A stretch of 64,000 nucleotides of DNA from Alphaproteobacteria bacterium. Its GTDB lineage: Bacteria; Pseudomonadota; Alphaproteobacteria; Micavibrionales; Micavibrionaceae. Every line of letters begins with the position of its first letter. The first letter of the stretch is position 1. Shown one piece after another: positions 43,668 to 53,216 of this stretch. The stretch covers positions 145,021 to 209,020 of the forward strand of contig JAJFGU010000011.1 of the NCBI GenBank assembly GCA_021775955.1, written 5' to 3'. Made by a program: the position numbers and the translations under genes. Under the pieces are notes generated by a model. The model made no database searches. It worked only from the letters and a program-made list of their open reading frames with translations, and was not told the origin of the DNA.

Positions 43668-45398
43668 CTAACTAAATACTATCCCCCACGTCGTAATGCC
43701 CAGTGTTTCCTGGACAGTATTGAGTAAGGGACCTAGGTTCACAGCAAGCGATCCGCCTATCATATGCGTAACGCCAGCCATAACCGAGGCCTGTTGTTTG
43801 CCTTCGGCAACATCTCTGATGATGAAAATCCCCCTGATAAAACTAATCAGACCGAGGATTATCATAAATTTCAAAATCGCGCTGATCACAATATGCGCGT
43901 GTGCAATCTCCCCCGGCCCCATACCTGTTGTATATTGTAAGGTGGCATAGGTCTGGGTAGCGGGAAGATTAAAAAACGATGTGGTAAAAGCGGTCATAAG
44001 CGTATTAAACGAAATAAGGGCACCACCGGTAATAAAAGTCATGATGGTTCCAATACCGCCTGGACCCTTTGGGCCCTCCTGTGCGGATTTAATAACGCGC
44101 ATAATCGCTACCATAATCAGGATCGCGCCCGCAACATAGCCAAACCAGCTTAGTAAAATTGTAGCCGGACCCAGCAACGTATCCATGAATTTGAAAAGGG
44201 CGCCACTTAAACCGGCGCCGCCACCGGCTGGGCCGCCCCCAGGTAAAAAGCTGGTAAAAATACCAACAATACCACCGCCGCCAGTAAGATTGCCGGTTTC
44301 ATTAAAGCCGGTGTTTGTGTGCGGAAGGAGGGCTATCGGTGAAACAGTGCTGCGGCCCACTTCAATAAGAACGGGTAGAGCAAAAAACATGCCACCTGCG
44401 ATAAGCCTTGAAATGCCTTCGGAAATTTTTGTTTGTGTCGGGTTTTCAACATGGTCTCTGATTTTTACCAAAGCCCACAGACCAAGAGCGAGTCCCATTA
44501 TATATGAAATGGCCGATAAGAAAGATGGTATGACGGCTGTGTGAAGTATGGAGGCGCAAAGTACGTCCCCGAGATCGGCGTTAAGCAGACCTAAAGTACA
44601 AGAGCTTTTGGATTCAAGGGAATAGGCAAAACCTGCAGCGGCCACGATTGATCGTCCAAAGCTAAGTCCGCCAAGGCCATCATCGGCGATCGTGGCGTAC
44701 ATTGCGTGATAAATTGACGGCAGAGCAAAAAGCGTGCCGCCAATCAGCAAGCGTATCACACCATCTTTTAATTTTGTTTGATCTGGATTTTCAACATGGT
44801 CCTTGATTTTTAGAATCCCCAGAACGCCGAGCAGCAAGCCGAATAAATAACCGGCCGCAGAGATAAGGCCGGGAACATTCTCAATCGATTCAATAACATT
44901 TTCTAGGACCTGGTTGACGTCTTGCAGTGGAACGAAACCTGATATTGTACCGATAACTTTCGATATCTCATCGATCGGGTTTGCGCCGCGGCCAAGCGTC
45001 GTCACACTAGCGCCACCATTAATGGCGCTTGCCATGGTTTCGAACAACATGGGGAGGGCAAATAAAGCGCCGCCGATAATAAGTTGGATAATTGGTTTTT
45101 TAAGCGGGACCGTATTTTGTCCGCCCGGATTTTCAACGTGGTGTTTGAAATTCAAAATCGCGAGAACGCCGAAAAGCAAACCCAGCAGATAGGCAATTCC
45201 AGCAATAATACCCGGAAGGCGCTCTATCGAAATGGTGATGTTTTCCGCTATGTCGTCTGCGTTATCGACAGAAACGGCATGTGCTATATCGGCGCCAAAG
45301 AATGTAAAGAATACAGAAAGAAGAGCCAGACGGAGAATGTTCCACCCGGTTATCATGCTCAGTTTATGTAGATTTTTTTTACACATTCCTATTACCAC
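43668..45398 (-). CDS. Multi-module DotE/DotP-like membrane protein (tandem fusion)
   Basis: The 576-residue protein has a signal-like N-terminus and then three tandem copies of a two-helix module, each with a K-(I/F)-(K/R)-(D/H)-HVENP motif: near residue 80 (LNFKHHVENPGGQ), 200 (LKIKDHVENPDQTK) and 320 (VKIRDHVENPTQTK). The last 180 residues form a DotE/IcmC/DotV-like part (MVAIMRVIKSAQEGPKG; ASVMAGVTHMIGGSLAVNLG). In Legionella the IcmC place holds one protein of about 194 residues. Here one gene appears to replace several small inner-membrane subunits. The start is GTG 45398 or ATG 45386. Confidence 0.85.
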   Translation of the reverse strand: MVIGMCKKNLHKLSMITGWNILRLALLSVFFTFFGADIAHAVSVDNADDIAENITISIERLPGIIAGIAYLLGLLFGVLAILNFKHHVENPGGQNTVPLKKPIIQLIIGGALFALPMLFETMASAINGGASVTTLGRGANPIDEISKVIGTISGFVPLQDVNQVLENVIESIENVPGLISAAGYLFGLLLGVLGILKIKDHVENPDQTKLKDGVIRLLIGGTLFALPSIYHAMYATIADDGLGGLSFGRSIVAAAGFAYSLESKSSCTLGLLNADLGDVLCASILHTAVIPSFLSAISYIMGLALGLWALVKIRDHVENPTQTKISEGISRLIAGGMFFALPVLIEVGRSTVSPIALLPHTNTGFNETGNLTGGGGIVGIFTSFLPGGGPAGGGAGLSGALFKFMDTLLGPATILLSWFGYVAGAILIMVAIMRVIKSAQEGPKGPGGIGTIMTFITGGALISFNTLMTAFTTSFFNLPATQTYATLQYTTGMGPGEIAHAHIVISAILKFMIILGLISFIRGIFIIRDVAEGKQQASVMAGVTHMIGGSLAVNLGPLLNTVQETLGITTWGIVFS

Positions 45399-45577
45399 GC
45401 TATTACTACCACCTACTCATAATTAGACCATATTTTAGCTAAATTTTGCAAGCTTTTTACAGAATATAATTTAACATAATGTCAATGCTTTGTGGCCCTT
45501 TTACTGTTTTTATTGAATTATTATATCGGGAGTGTCTCAAGATAGTCTTAATAGAAAATATTATATAAAAGGGAGGT

Positions 45578-46966
45578 TTACTGTGAAATTCGGCCTTTTG
45601 TGCCCTTAACGACCCATTTTCCGTTTTCGACGCCAATGGAGGTAATGCGGCCTATGCCGGCCAGGCTGTCACCAACTTTAACCGATTTGAAGTCGCTGGA
45701 GCCCTTTTCTGCAATGAGGGCCTTGCCGGGCCCTGCGGATCTAAGCTCCCAGACCGGACCGGTATTTTTTGAAGATCTCTCAACTTTCTTTTGTTTTACA
45801 ATGGGTTGAGTGTCTATTTTAGCCTTAGGCTTAGGGGGGTCCTTCGGAATAGCTTTTGGTTTAGGCGTTGCTATAGGCGTTTTTGGCGGCCTTGTGGCTT
45901 GCTGGGCGCTGGATATGGTCAAGTCAGCCATACTTTCCTCAAGTTTTACGATCATATTTGTTAACGTATTGATTTTATTGTTAGTATTGGCAATTTGTTG
46001 GGCCAGCCTGTCATTTGATCCTTCAATTTCATCTTCCAGATCCTTAATCCTGTCATATATTTCTTCCAGCTGGTCACTATTGACAGTTTTCACCTGAAGA
46101 GAGGCCATATTGGTTTCTACAATCTCTGAGCTCTGCTCTTCTATGCCCACTATTTCTGGCGCAGCCTGCGGCTCCAGTTCCTTATCAGGTTCCGGGTCTG
46201 CAGCCATTTCCTCAATAACAGGCTCCTGAACCGGCTGATCAGGCATAGGAGGGGCTTCTTCTACTGCTATTATCTCGCCAGGCTGTTTATTTGACGGCTC
46301 GCTTAAATAAGCCGGTTGTTGCTGCTCTTCCAATTGCGCTATCTTTTCAGGCATCGGCGTTAAAACGTCTATCTGCCTGGGCGCAGCTGCTTCTTCAGTG
46401 GCGGAATGCATGGGAGTTGGCATTGGCGGTGCCTCTTCAATAGTTGAGAGGGCTTCTTCCCTTTGCTCCAGGCTTTTGTCGATTTGCCCGGCCAACAGCT
46501 CTGGATTATCTAAAAACCCGCCTGAAGGTGTCTCTTGCGCCTGCTCCAAATCAGGAAGTGCTGTCTCTTGAATGGCAGGGTCGTCGATCTGCGCCGTATC
46601 CTGCGGAGGCTGTGTGTCCTGCGTTGCCGGGCCAGGCGCGCTCATCTTCATAAGAAACCAGCCGCCAACGCCAATAACCGCAACGGCAATGACAATCGCG
46701 TTAAAATTCTTTGAAATAAAAGATTTTTGTTTCACCACACCAGCCGACACTGCCGCGCCTTGTGGCCTCTCAGTGTCGCTTTGCTGCTGTGTCGTTTTAT
46801 CAGCATCATCATCGAAATCATCCCAGGAGGCATCTTCAAAATCGTCCTCATCGAAATCCTCAATGTCTATATCCTCGCCTAAATCAAGATCATCAAGCTC
46901 AGAGTCATCTGTCTCATCCATAAGATCGTCTTCCAGCGCTTCGGGTTTTTTCTCTTCTTCTTGCAT
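45578..46966 (-). CDS. dotF: DotF/IcmG-like inner-membrane protein
   Basis: The 462-residue protein has a very acidic N-terminal tail (Asp/Glu-rich, residues 1-60), one transmembrane helix at about 88-107 (FNAIVIAVAVIGVGGWFLM), a long Pro/Glu-rich linker, a coiled coil (LEEIYDRIKDLEDEIEGSND, about residues 295-350) and a small C-terminal domain (WELRSAGPGKALIAEKGSSD...VKVGDSLAGIGRITSIG). TM, coiled coil and this C-terminal domain are the plan of DotF/IcmG (269 residues in Legionella), and the position between dotG and the dotE-like gene agrees. The linker is much longer than in Legionella. Confidence 0.8.
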   Translation of the reverse strand: MQEEEKKPEALEDDLMDETDDSELDDLDLGEDIDIEDFDEDDFEDASWDDFDDDADKTTQQQSDTERPQGAAVSAGVVKQKSFISKNFNAIVIAVAVIGVGGWFLMKMSAPGPATQDTQPPQDTAQIDDPAIQETALPDLEQAQETPSGGFLDNPELLAGQIDKSLEQREEALSTIEEAPPMPTPMHSATEEAAAPRQIDVLTPMPEKIAQLEEQQQPAYLSEPSNKQPGEIIAVEEAPPMPDQPVQEPVIEEMAADPEPDKELEPQAAPEIVGIEEQSSEIVETNMASLQVKTVNSDQLEEIYDRIKDLEDEIEGSNDRLAQQIANTNNKINTLTNMIVKLEESMADLTISSAQQATRPPKTPIATPKPKAIPKDPPKPKAKIDTQPIVKQKKVERSSKNTGPVWELRSAGPGKALIAEKGSSDFKSVKVGDSLAGIGRITSIGVENGKWVVKGTKGRISQ

Positions 46967-46999
46967 ATGTCTATTTATAGATATAATTCCGGGAAAATT

Positions 47000-48304
47000 C
47001 TAGAGATCTTTGTCTTCTTCGGTAACAGCTTCGACAAACAAGATGCCTATGGGGGTTCCGGCCGCTATGACAACAGTGACCTCAATATCATCAAGCTCTT
47101 CATCAAGAATGTCAGATAATTCCTGCCCGGCCTCATCAATACCGGAAGCGATCTCCTCTTTTGTATCAGTTTCTGCTGTAGATTCGACTGCGGCTCCACC
47201 ATCGACGGTTATGGTTGTGCGTCCTGAGTCGGCAATAGCCCCTGCTGCGCCTTCGACAAAAGCAGCGGCCATCGGCAATACGATTCTTGTGAAATAATGA
47301 TGGTCAACATCCGTGGCCATACCTGACAAGGTTGTATTCGGATCAAGGGCCACTGCTGTCACATCATGAGAAACACCATCTATAACGATGGTATCGAAAT
47401 TTAGCGTTATAAGTTCGTTGTCTTCCTCGAACGTTCCCAAAAGACGGCTGCCCCTTAAAGGTCCCGACGCAATCTGAGCCAATACAGGACCTTCAGCATC
47501 TGTGTTGGCTTCTATAAGAAGCTGCCCGTATTCGATGGTGCCGGCGGGAATTATAATTTCCTCAACAATGTCCTCTTCAAATTCATCGTTATCTTCACCA
47601 AGCTCTTGTTGTTTGAGCTTTTCTTTTTCCGCTTCTTCTTCACGCTCTTCCTTGAGCTTTTTTAGCAAATCGGGATCGGATATTTGCATGCTCGATATCC
47701 TGGTTTCGGATTGTGCTTCCAGAATTGATTGCATTTGCTGAGACTGAAGATCGGCCAAAGCCTGGATAGCCTGTCTGTCTGCTTCACTCCAGCCTGTATC
47801 AAAAACCGATGCGGTATTGGCGGCGCCGTCCTGTGTGTTTAAATTGGCCCGTTCCTGCTGCTGGATCTCTCTTTGCAGGCGCTCTTCCTGCAGGCGCCGC
47901 CAGCGCTTCAAGGGGTCTTCCTGTTCCTGCTCATCCGCAGGCGCGACAAGGCTGCCTTTGGGTGTTTCGATGGGAACGGGAAGGGCGCTTCCGCCGCCTG
48001 CGTAAGCTTCTTCAACGGCCGTTTGGTTAAATTCTTCTATGGCTTCCTTGTAACTTGGTGATACTTCCTGTGTACCGGGCGTTGATTTAATTTCAGACCC
48101 TGTAGGCACATAAGAGGGGCTAGGCGCCTGCTCCTTACCCCCAAATATAAGAATGGTTCCAAAAATTGCAGCTCCCGCCGCAAAAATAATACCGACTTTA
48201 ACCATAGGGTTGTTACGCCACAAATCCCCCAGGGTGTTTTGCTGGTCGAAATCATCGAATCCGGACTCGTCGTCCAGACCTTCATCATTAAGGTCATCGC
48301 TCAT
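47000..48304 (-). CDS. dotG: DotG/IcmE, VirB10-like core protein
   Basis: The 434-residue protein has an acidic cytoplasmic N-terminus, one transmembrane helix at about 33-52 (VKVGIIFAAGAAIFGTILIF), a Gln/Glu-rich coiled-coil linker and a C-terminal VirB10/TraO-type domain: IIPAGTIEYGQLLIEANTD, GPLRGSRLLGTFEEDNELIT and YFTRIVLPMAAAFVEGAAGA, ending AAGTPIGILFVEAVTEE. Legionella DotG (1048 residues) carries a long repeat region in the middle, absent here. It forms the central channel together with DotH. It overlaps dotH by 11 bases. Confidence 0.92.
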   Translation of the reverse strand: MSDDLNDEGLDDESGFDDFDQQNTLGDLWRNNPMVKVGIIFAAGAAIFGTILIFGGKEQAPSPSYVPTGSEIKSTPGTQEVSPSYKEAIEEFNQTAVEEAYAGGGSALPVPIETPKGSLVAPADEQEQEDPLKRWRRLQEERLQREIQQQERANLNTQDGAANTASVFDTGWSEADRQAIQALADLQSQQMQSILEAQSETRISSMQISDPDLLKKLKEEREEEAEKEKLKQQELGEDNDEFEEDIVEEIIIPAGTIEYGQLLIEANTDAEGPVLAQIASGPLRGSRLLGTFEEDNELITLNFDTIVIDGVSHDVTAVALDPNTTLSGMATDVDHHYFTRIVLPMAAAFVEGAAGAIADSGRTTITVDGGAAVESTAETDTKEEIASGIDEAGQELSDILDEELDDIEVTVVIAAGTPIGILFVEAVTEEDKDL

Positions 48305-49421
48305 CTAAAATATCCTCACGGTCTGATAGGCGGGCGCGAACCATTTTTCCTTTGTCAGACAGGATAAGAACCGGCGTATCTTCTATGGCATAGACATGCA
48401 TGCCGTCGGCTGAAGTGGCCGAACCATTCCAGCCTGGCGAAAGCAAGGTAAGGGGCGTCCGGATATAGGTCAGGCCGTTAAAACGATAAGCGCTTGTTCG
48501 TCTGTCAACGCCTGAAACTGTCAGTTTTTCCGCTCCTATAGGTACGACACCTTCAAGAACGGATGTAATGTCCTCATCACCCGCACTAATCATAAGGCCT
48601 TGATTGAGGAAGGGGTTGGATGTGCTCATGACACCATTTTCGATAAGCGATATATTTGCAAAAGGTCCGCGTTCCGGGATGATAGCATCAAATCTGTAGT
48701 GAACGATATCGCGGCTTGTCTCCAAAGTCATGATGATGGGGGTTTCAAGGCCAATCATCATAATGGACATATTGCCATAGGCAAATTCAGATTCCGGTGA
48801 TATCCGGAGAATATGAGACCCTTTTTCGCTGTCGCTTTCGACGACTTCAAAATTTCCTGCCCAGGTTATATTGAGCACAGGCCAGGGCGCGCCGGTTGTG
48901 TCTACGAAATTAACCGTTGTGACATGACCATGCGCAACTTTAATACTTAGCGGCTTGGTTCCGGGGTCAAGCGAAATGGTCTGTACTGTAACTTCCGGTT
49001 TCGGGTGGGGATGGATCGGTATTTCTACGGATTCCTGCGTTCTGTCAAAAGTTTCCAGCAACTCCCGGATTTCTTGAGGCTTTAGGGGCAACAATCCTTG
49101 CAGCGCCGCGTCAAACGCTTCTCTTCTGGCCTTTTCACGAAGGTCCTCACGTGATTCTTCCGAGACGACAGCCTGCTGGTCCTCTTCAAAAGTAAAAGCC
49201 TCGTCCAGATCAAATGAATCAGCTTCCTGGATGTCCTGCCCCGCGCTTGTTTGCGCATCTGCTCTTTCCGGCAAGGTTCTTTCAGGCAAAGCATTGCCAA
49301 TGCTTTCAGAAAGCTTTGATTCCAAATCCTGTGCGTAAGAGCAGGGCATAAAAACAGCCATGGTGAGAACAAAAAAAGCCACCTTAACGCATTTATTCGT
49401 GTAAGTTTTGATGCTGGTCAT
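48294..49421 (-). CDS. dotH: DotH/IcmK, outer-membrane core component
   Basis: The 375-residue protein starts with a signal peptide (VAFFVLTMAVFMPCSYA). The N-terminal mature part is acidic and helical; the C-terminal half is the conserved DotH domain: LSIKVAHGHVTTVNFVDTTG, PWPVLNITWAGNFEVVESDS, MSIMMIGLETPIIMTLETS and THSYRFNGL-like RTSAYRFNGLTYIRTPLTLL. DotH forms the outer-membrane ring with DotC and DotD. ATG 49421 was chosen because the longer frame would begin at TTG. It is the second gene of the dotI-H-G-F operon. Confidence 0.93.
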   Translation of the reverse strand: MTSIKTYTNKCVKVAFFVLTMAVFMPCSYAQDLESKLSESIGNALPERTLPERADAQTSAGQDIQEADSFDLDEAFTFEEDQQAVVSEESREDLREKARREAFDAALQGLLPLKPQEIRELLETFDRTQESVEIPIHPHPKPEVTVQTISLDPGTKPLSIKVAHGHVTTVNFVDTTGAPWPVLNITWAGNFEVVESDSEKGSHILRISPESEFAYGNMSIMMIGLETPIIMTLETSRDIVHYRFDAIIPERGPFANISLIENGVMSTSNPFLNQGLMISAGDEDITSVLEGVVPIGAEKLTVSGVDRRTSAYRFNGLTYIRTPLTLLSPGWNGSATSADGMHVYAIEDTPVLILSDKGKMVRARLSDREDILDER

Positions 49422-49544
49422 TGGTACGTTTGAGCAAAATTCATGCGATGTTATCAAAAAGGATATATCGGATCAGGAGTGCTGTCACCCCATCTGCAAC
49501 AGAAAAGGCCAAACAATTAACAAGGCAAAGGAAGGGCGCAAATC

Positions 49545-50240
49545 TTATCTCGGCACAGCAATCCACTGTTCTATACCAACACCATTCGGGCTTTCCAGAC
49601 GGGGAACACGGACAACGACGACGGTAACCAGTAAACTGTCACTTCGGGTTCTGGCGCCGGATTGATAGGTCACAATGAGCGGCAGCTGTACGACCCATTG
49701 GTAACGACCGTTTATTTCGCCTTCTCTTTCCAAGATGGGCGCGCCTTGCGGGGCAGCAGTAACGACCTGTTGATTGGTTTCGACCATTTCAATAATTCGT
49801 GATTTTTGCAGGGCCTGCGTAAAGTTTTCCCAGCCGCGGCGGGTGAAATTTCGGGAGGCCTCCTGAAGGCGGCGGCGGTAATCGTTAAATCCAAACGTCA
49901 TGACCTCTGTGCAGGCCTGTGCGACCCAGGACATGAGGGCCGGATTGCTTAAATTCGGCTGATTAAGGCCAACCATGGGAATAAGCCGCCCGTCTTCAGT
50001 TGTAGCGAAATACCGGTTTTCGGGCTGGTGGACATTCACCACAAAATACATAGCGCCGATAAGACCAAGAATAATAAGCCCTTGTAAAACAGCAAGGCGC
50101 AGCAAGCTTCGATAGCCATCGCGGTAGAATTCATTGCGGACAACGACCGTACCAAGTCCGCTGACATCCTGGCCGGCAGCGTCCTTGTCTTCACCTGGGG
50201 TTTCAGGCGCGGCCGGTTTTTCTTTCTGTTTTTTTGCCAT
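49545..50240 (-). CDS. dotI: DotI/IcmL, inner-membrane core protein
   Basis: The 231-residue protein matches DotI/IcmL, a VirB8-like subunit: RNEFYRDGYRSLLRLAVLQG leads into one transmembrane helix at about 47-70 (LIILGLIGAMYFVVNVHQPE), then FATTEDGRLIPMVGLNQPNL and the periplasmic domain with EVMTFGFNDYRRRLQEASRN and FTRRGWENFTQALQKS. Its length matches Legionella DotI (212) closely. It is the first gene of the leftward block and divergent from the secreted paralogues; the 242 bases between carry an inverted repeat. Confidence 0.93.
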   Translation of the reverse strand: MAKKQKEKPAAPETPGEDKDAAGQDVSGLGTVVVRNEFYRDGYRSLLRLAVLQGLIILGLIGAMYFVVNVHQPENRYFATTEDGRLIPMVGLNQPNLSNPALMSWVAQACTEVMTFGFNDYRRRLQEASRNFTRRGWENFTQALQKSRIIEMVETNQQVVTAAPQGAPILEREGEINGRYQWVVQLPLIVTYQSGARTRSDSLLVTVVVVRVPRLESPNGVGIEQWIAVPR

Positions 50241-50364
50241 AAATTATGCCCGGTTATGATGATAACGACCTTGCGAAAGCCATTTTGTATTAAAAAACCC
50301 TGATTAACAAGTGCTATACTCGCTTGTTCCTTGTCAGAGAATAAAGCCGACGAACTACATGAAA

Positions 50365-50433
50365 CGTGCCATTTTGGCAGGTCTTATGCTAGAATTAAGA
50401 TTGGATTTGAGGTTAATTTAAAAAAATGGCACG
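50365..50433. promoter_or_regulatory. Inverted repeat in the dotI / paralogue A divergent region
   Basis: Perfect 11-base arms CGTGCCATTTT (50365-50375) and AAAATGGCACG (50423-50433) are 47 bases apart. The left arm also overlaps a small hairpin, TGCCA-TTT-TGGCA (50368-50380). The element is 50-118 bases upstream of the paralogue A start. It could be a regulator site pair with looping, or alternative RNA stems in the leader. Confidence 0.4.
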
Positions 50434-50482
50434 ATGTGTCTGTTAAGCTCAGGGTGTATGGCGGGTAAACGGTGAGCAGATA

Positions 50483-51856
50483 ATGAAAAGAAAACCCTTG
50501 TTTCATAACGTAAAAACGGCATTGCGTGGGTCAATTCTGCTGCTGGGTTTTCTGACTTTTTTCCTGACAATGACAGTTCCCAATGATAGGGCCTATGCCG
50601 GCTGCGGATGTACCGGTTGTGTAGAGACCGATGTGCAGTTTGCAGAGGATATTATAGCAGCCTATCATGCTGTAGAAGAAAAGAAGATTATCAAGTTTAT
50701 CTCCGATGAGTTTAAGGCGCATAAAAACTGGATGGTCAATACATTCTTTCAGCAATATGTTCTGCCGGCCCTCATGCGGTTTACCGAGCAAATGTCTGCT
50801 GTGGGCATGCAGCAGGTTATGATTATTGGCACGTTTTTAGATGCCAAGCATCAACTGGAAACGCAAAGAATTTTTCAGCAATTACAGGCGCAGGCGCACA
50901 AAGATTATCACCCCAGTGAAGATTTTTGCTGGTTCGGTACCAATGTCAGAAGTCTGGCAGCTTCGGATTCAACCGCAAAATATAACTCACTTATTATGAG
51001 CAAGCGCGCCATGGCACGGCATTTAGGCAATGCCAATGCCAATTCGTCAAGAAACAGGGATCAGGACAAGAAAGGTCGCTGGAAACAATTTACAGAGCAG
51101 CATTGTGATCCCAAGGATAATAATTGGCAGGAAAAAGGCACAGGGTTAGACCTGGCCTGTAAAAATGCCAGTGGCGATAAAAACAGACGCAACCGGGATA
51201 TTGATTTTACCCGTCTGATCGATGAGCCGCGAACGATTGATGTTGATTTTGTTGACAGCACCCTTCAGGGAAATGGTGACGAAGAAGATGTGATTGCCAT
51301 GGCCAATAATCTTTACGGCCATGATGTTTTAACCCGCCGCGCCACAGAGCAAAACTTAGGAAACAAGCAGGCGCAGCATCTTTATCTATGGCTGCGCTCT
51401 GTCGCCGCGAAGCGAAGCGTGGCGGAAAACTCCTTTAATGCAATTGTCGGTTTAAAATCATCTGGGACATCGGACATAAAAGGTGCGCCGGCGCCGCCCA
51501 GTGCGCCAGAACGAACAGCCCAGTTTTTAGGTGCTATTTTGCAGGAGCTGGGTATGCCGAAGGAAGAAATTTATACGGTTTTGGGAGAGCGTCCAAGTTA
51601 CTACGCGCAGCTTGAATTGCTATCCAAGAAAATTTATCAAAATCCGGATTTTTACGCCAATCTCTATGATAAACCGGCCAATGTGGCACGAAAAAAAGTA
51701 GCGCTTCAGGCCATTGAATTGATGCTTGACCGGGCAATTTATGAAAGTCAGATCAGACAGGAAATGGCGATGTCCGTATTGCTTTCCAGCAAGCTCAGGG
51801 GCGAGTTTAAGGATGTGAACAAGGATATGGTCGGTATGATGAATACGGGAAATTAG
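50483..51856 (+). CDS. T4BSS-associated secreted paralogue A
   Basis: The 457-residue protein starts with a long signal peptide ending near AYA, after which the mature part begins with a Cys-rich GCGCTGC. It shares with paralogues B and C: TEQMSAVGMQQVMIIGTFLD, DAKHQLETQRIFQQLQAQA, AHKDYHPSEDFCWFG, EQHCDPKDNN, RSVAENSFNAI and ERPSYYAQLELLSKKIYQNP with NLYDKPANVARKKVALQAIE. All are predicted to be helical. I recognise no family. The helical Gln-rich core and location in a T4BSS cluster recall VirB5/TrbJ-type pilus-tip proteins, but that is a guess. It is first of three tandem genes. Confidence 0.8.
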   Translation: MKRKPLFHNVKTALRGSILLLGFLTFFLTMTVPNDRAYAGCGCTGCVETDVQFAEDIIAAYHAVEEKKIIKFISDEFKAHKNWMVNTFFQQYVLPALMRFTEQMSAVGMQQVMIIGTFLDAKHQLETQRIFQQLQAQAHKDYHPSEDFCWFGTNVRSLAASDSTAKYNSLIMSKRAMARHLGNANANSSRNRDQDKKGRWKQFTEQHCDPKDNNWQEKGTGLDLACKNASGDKNRRNRDIDFTRLIDEPRTIDVDFVDSTLQGNGDEEDVIAMANNLYGHDVLTRRATEQNLGNKQAQHLYLWLRSVAAKRSVAENSFNAIVGLKSSGTSDIKGAPAPPSAPERTAQFLGAILQELGMPKEEIYTVLGERPSYYAQLELLSKKIYQNPDFYANLYDKPANVARKKVALQAIELMLDRAIYESQIRQEMAMSVLLSSKLRGEFKDVNKDMVGMMNTGN

Positions 51857-51860
51857 TGTG

Positions 51861-53192
51861 ATGAAAAGAACTGGAAAATTTTTAATCCTGATTTTGGTTA
51901 TGGCTTTTTTAATCTGGCCGAATACAAGCTATGCCTGCCCCAGCTGTGCAAAAAGAGTGAACGATAAAGAAAAAGTTGAATGGCGGAGTGAGCCGGATGG
52001 CACAACGCCCAGGATAACAACACACGTTAAAGAAGAATTTATTGCGCACAGAGAATGGATCATGATTACGCTGTGGCAGGATCATATCCTGCCGGCCATG
52101 ATGTTGATGGCGGAACAGTTAACCGTCGTGGCGATGCAGCAGGCCGAGATTGTTGGCACATTTCTTGATGCCAAACACCAGCTGGAAACCCAGCGTATTT
52201 TTCAACAACTTCAAGCCAGGGCGCATAAGGATTATCACCCCAGCATTGGTATGTGTGAATTTGGCAGCTCTATCAAAAGCCTGGCAGCGTCAGAGCGCAA
52301 GGGCGAGTATAATGCTGTTCTCATGAGTCAAAGATCGATGGACCGCCAGCTTGGTAATGCCAATAGCAGCGCCACCTATGGCAATGATCTGGATAAAGAA
52401 GGCCGGCTTGAGCAATTCAAAGAAAAATTCTGTGACCCTAAGGATAACAATGATGGCCTGGGCTTGATGTGTAAGCAAAAGATTGATCCGGCACCCGACC
52501 CGGATAGTGCAAAAAGAGAGCGCTATAATAAGGATATCGATTATGCCCGTACGGTAGATTTTCCCTGGACCCTGAAAATTGATTTCACCGATACAGATTC
52601 GACAAAGCATGAAGAAGAAGTTTTGGCTCTGGCCAGCAACCTCTATGCGCATCATGTTTTTGCGCGCCCCCCTGCAAAATTACTTGAGGCGGTCATAGAT
52701 GCTAAAGCCGAAGAAAGCATGACCAATATGCAGAAAAGATATTTGGACATGCGCTCGCTTGTAGCCAAAAGAAGCGTGGCAGAAAATTCTTTTAATGCAA
52801 TCACAACCATGAAATCAGAAGGCACGGCCGGTTCAAAAGATTTTTTAAAGGCATTGCTGGCGGAGCTTGGGGTTCCTAATTCGGCTACTAATTCGGAGAC
52901 CGAAGCCGTGCTTGGCGAAAATCCAAGCTATTATGCGCAAATGGAAATGTTGACCAAAAAGATTTATCAAAATCCTGATTTCTATACGAATCTCTACGAC
53001 AAGCCCGCCAACGTAAATAGGAAAAATGTGGCGCTGCAGGCTATCGCGTTGATGCAAAAATTTGACATGTTCAAAAGTTATCTGCGCAGCGAAGCCTCCC
53101 TTTCTATTCTTCTTGAGCTGGCGGTCATGGAGCTGCAGGAAGAAGTTGAAAACGAAATTAATCCGCTAACCGGGCAGGGAGAGCCAGGCTAA
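51861..53192 (+). CDS. T4BSS-associated secreted paralogue B
   Basis: The 443-residue protein has a signal peptide (ILILVMAFLIWPNTSYA) followed at once by CPSC. Its core matches paralogue A closely: AEQLTVVAMQQAEIVGTFLD, QRIFQQLQARAHKDYHPS, CEFGSSIKSLAASERKG, EKFCDPKDNNDGLGLMCK, RYNKDIDYARTVDFPWTLKI and NPSYYAQMEMLTKKIYQNP. The conserved cysteines suggest disulphides in the periplasm. I took ATG 51861 over the GTG three bases upstream. It follows A by four bases, so they are co-transcribed. Confidence 0.8.
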   Translation: MKRTGKFLILILVMAFLIWPNTSYACPSCAKRVNDKEKVEWRSEPDGTTPRITTHVKEEFIAHREWIMITLWQDHILPAMMLMAEQLTVVAMQQAEIVGTFLDAKHQLETQRIFQQLQARAHKDYHPSIGMCEFGSSIKSLAASERKGEYNAVLMSQRSMDRQLGNANSSATYGNDLDKEGRLEQFKEKFCDPKDNNDGLGLMCKQKIDPAPDPDSAKRERYNKDIDYARTVDFPWTLKIDFTDTDSTKHEEEVLALASNLYAHHVFARPPAKLLEAVIDAKAEESMTNMQKRYLDMRSLVAKRSVAENSFNAITTMKSEGTAGSKDFLKALLAELGVPNSATNSETEAVLGENPSYYAQMEMLTKKIYQNPDFYTNLYDKPANVNRKNVALQAIALMQKFDMFKSYLRSEASLSILLELAVMELQEEVENEINPLTGQGEPG

Positions 53193-53216
53193 GGCGTAAG
53201 GTAAAGGCTTTGTTTG

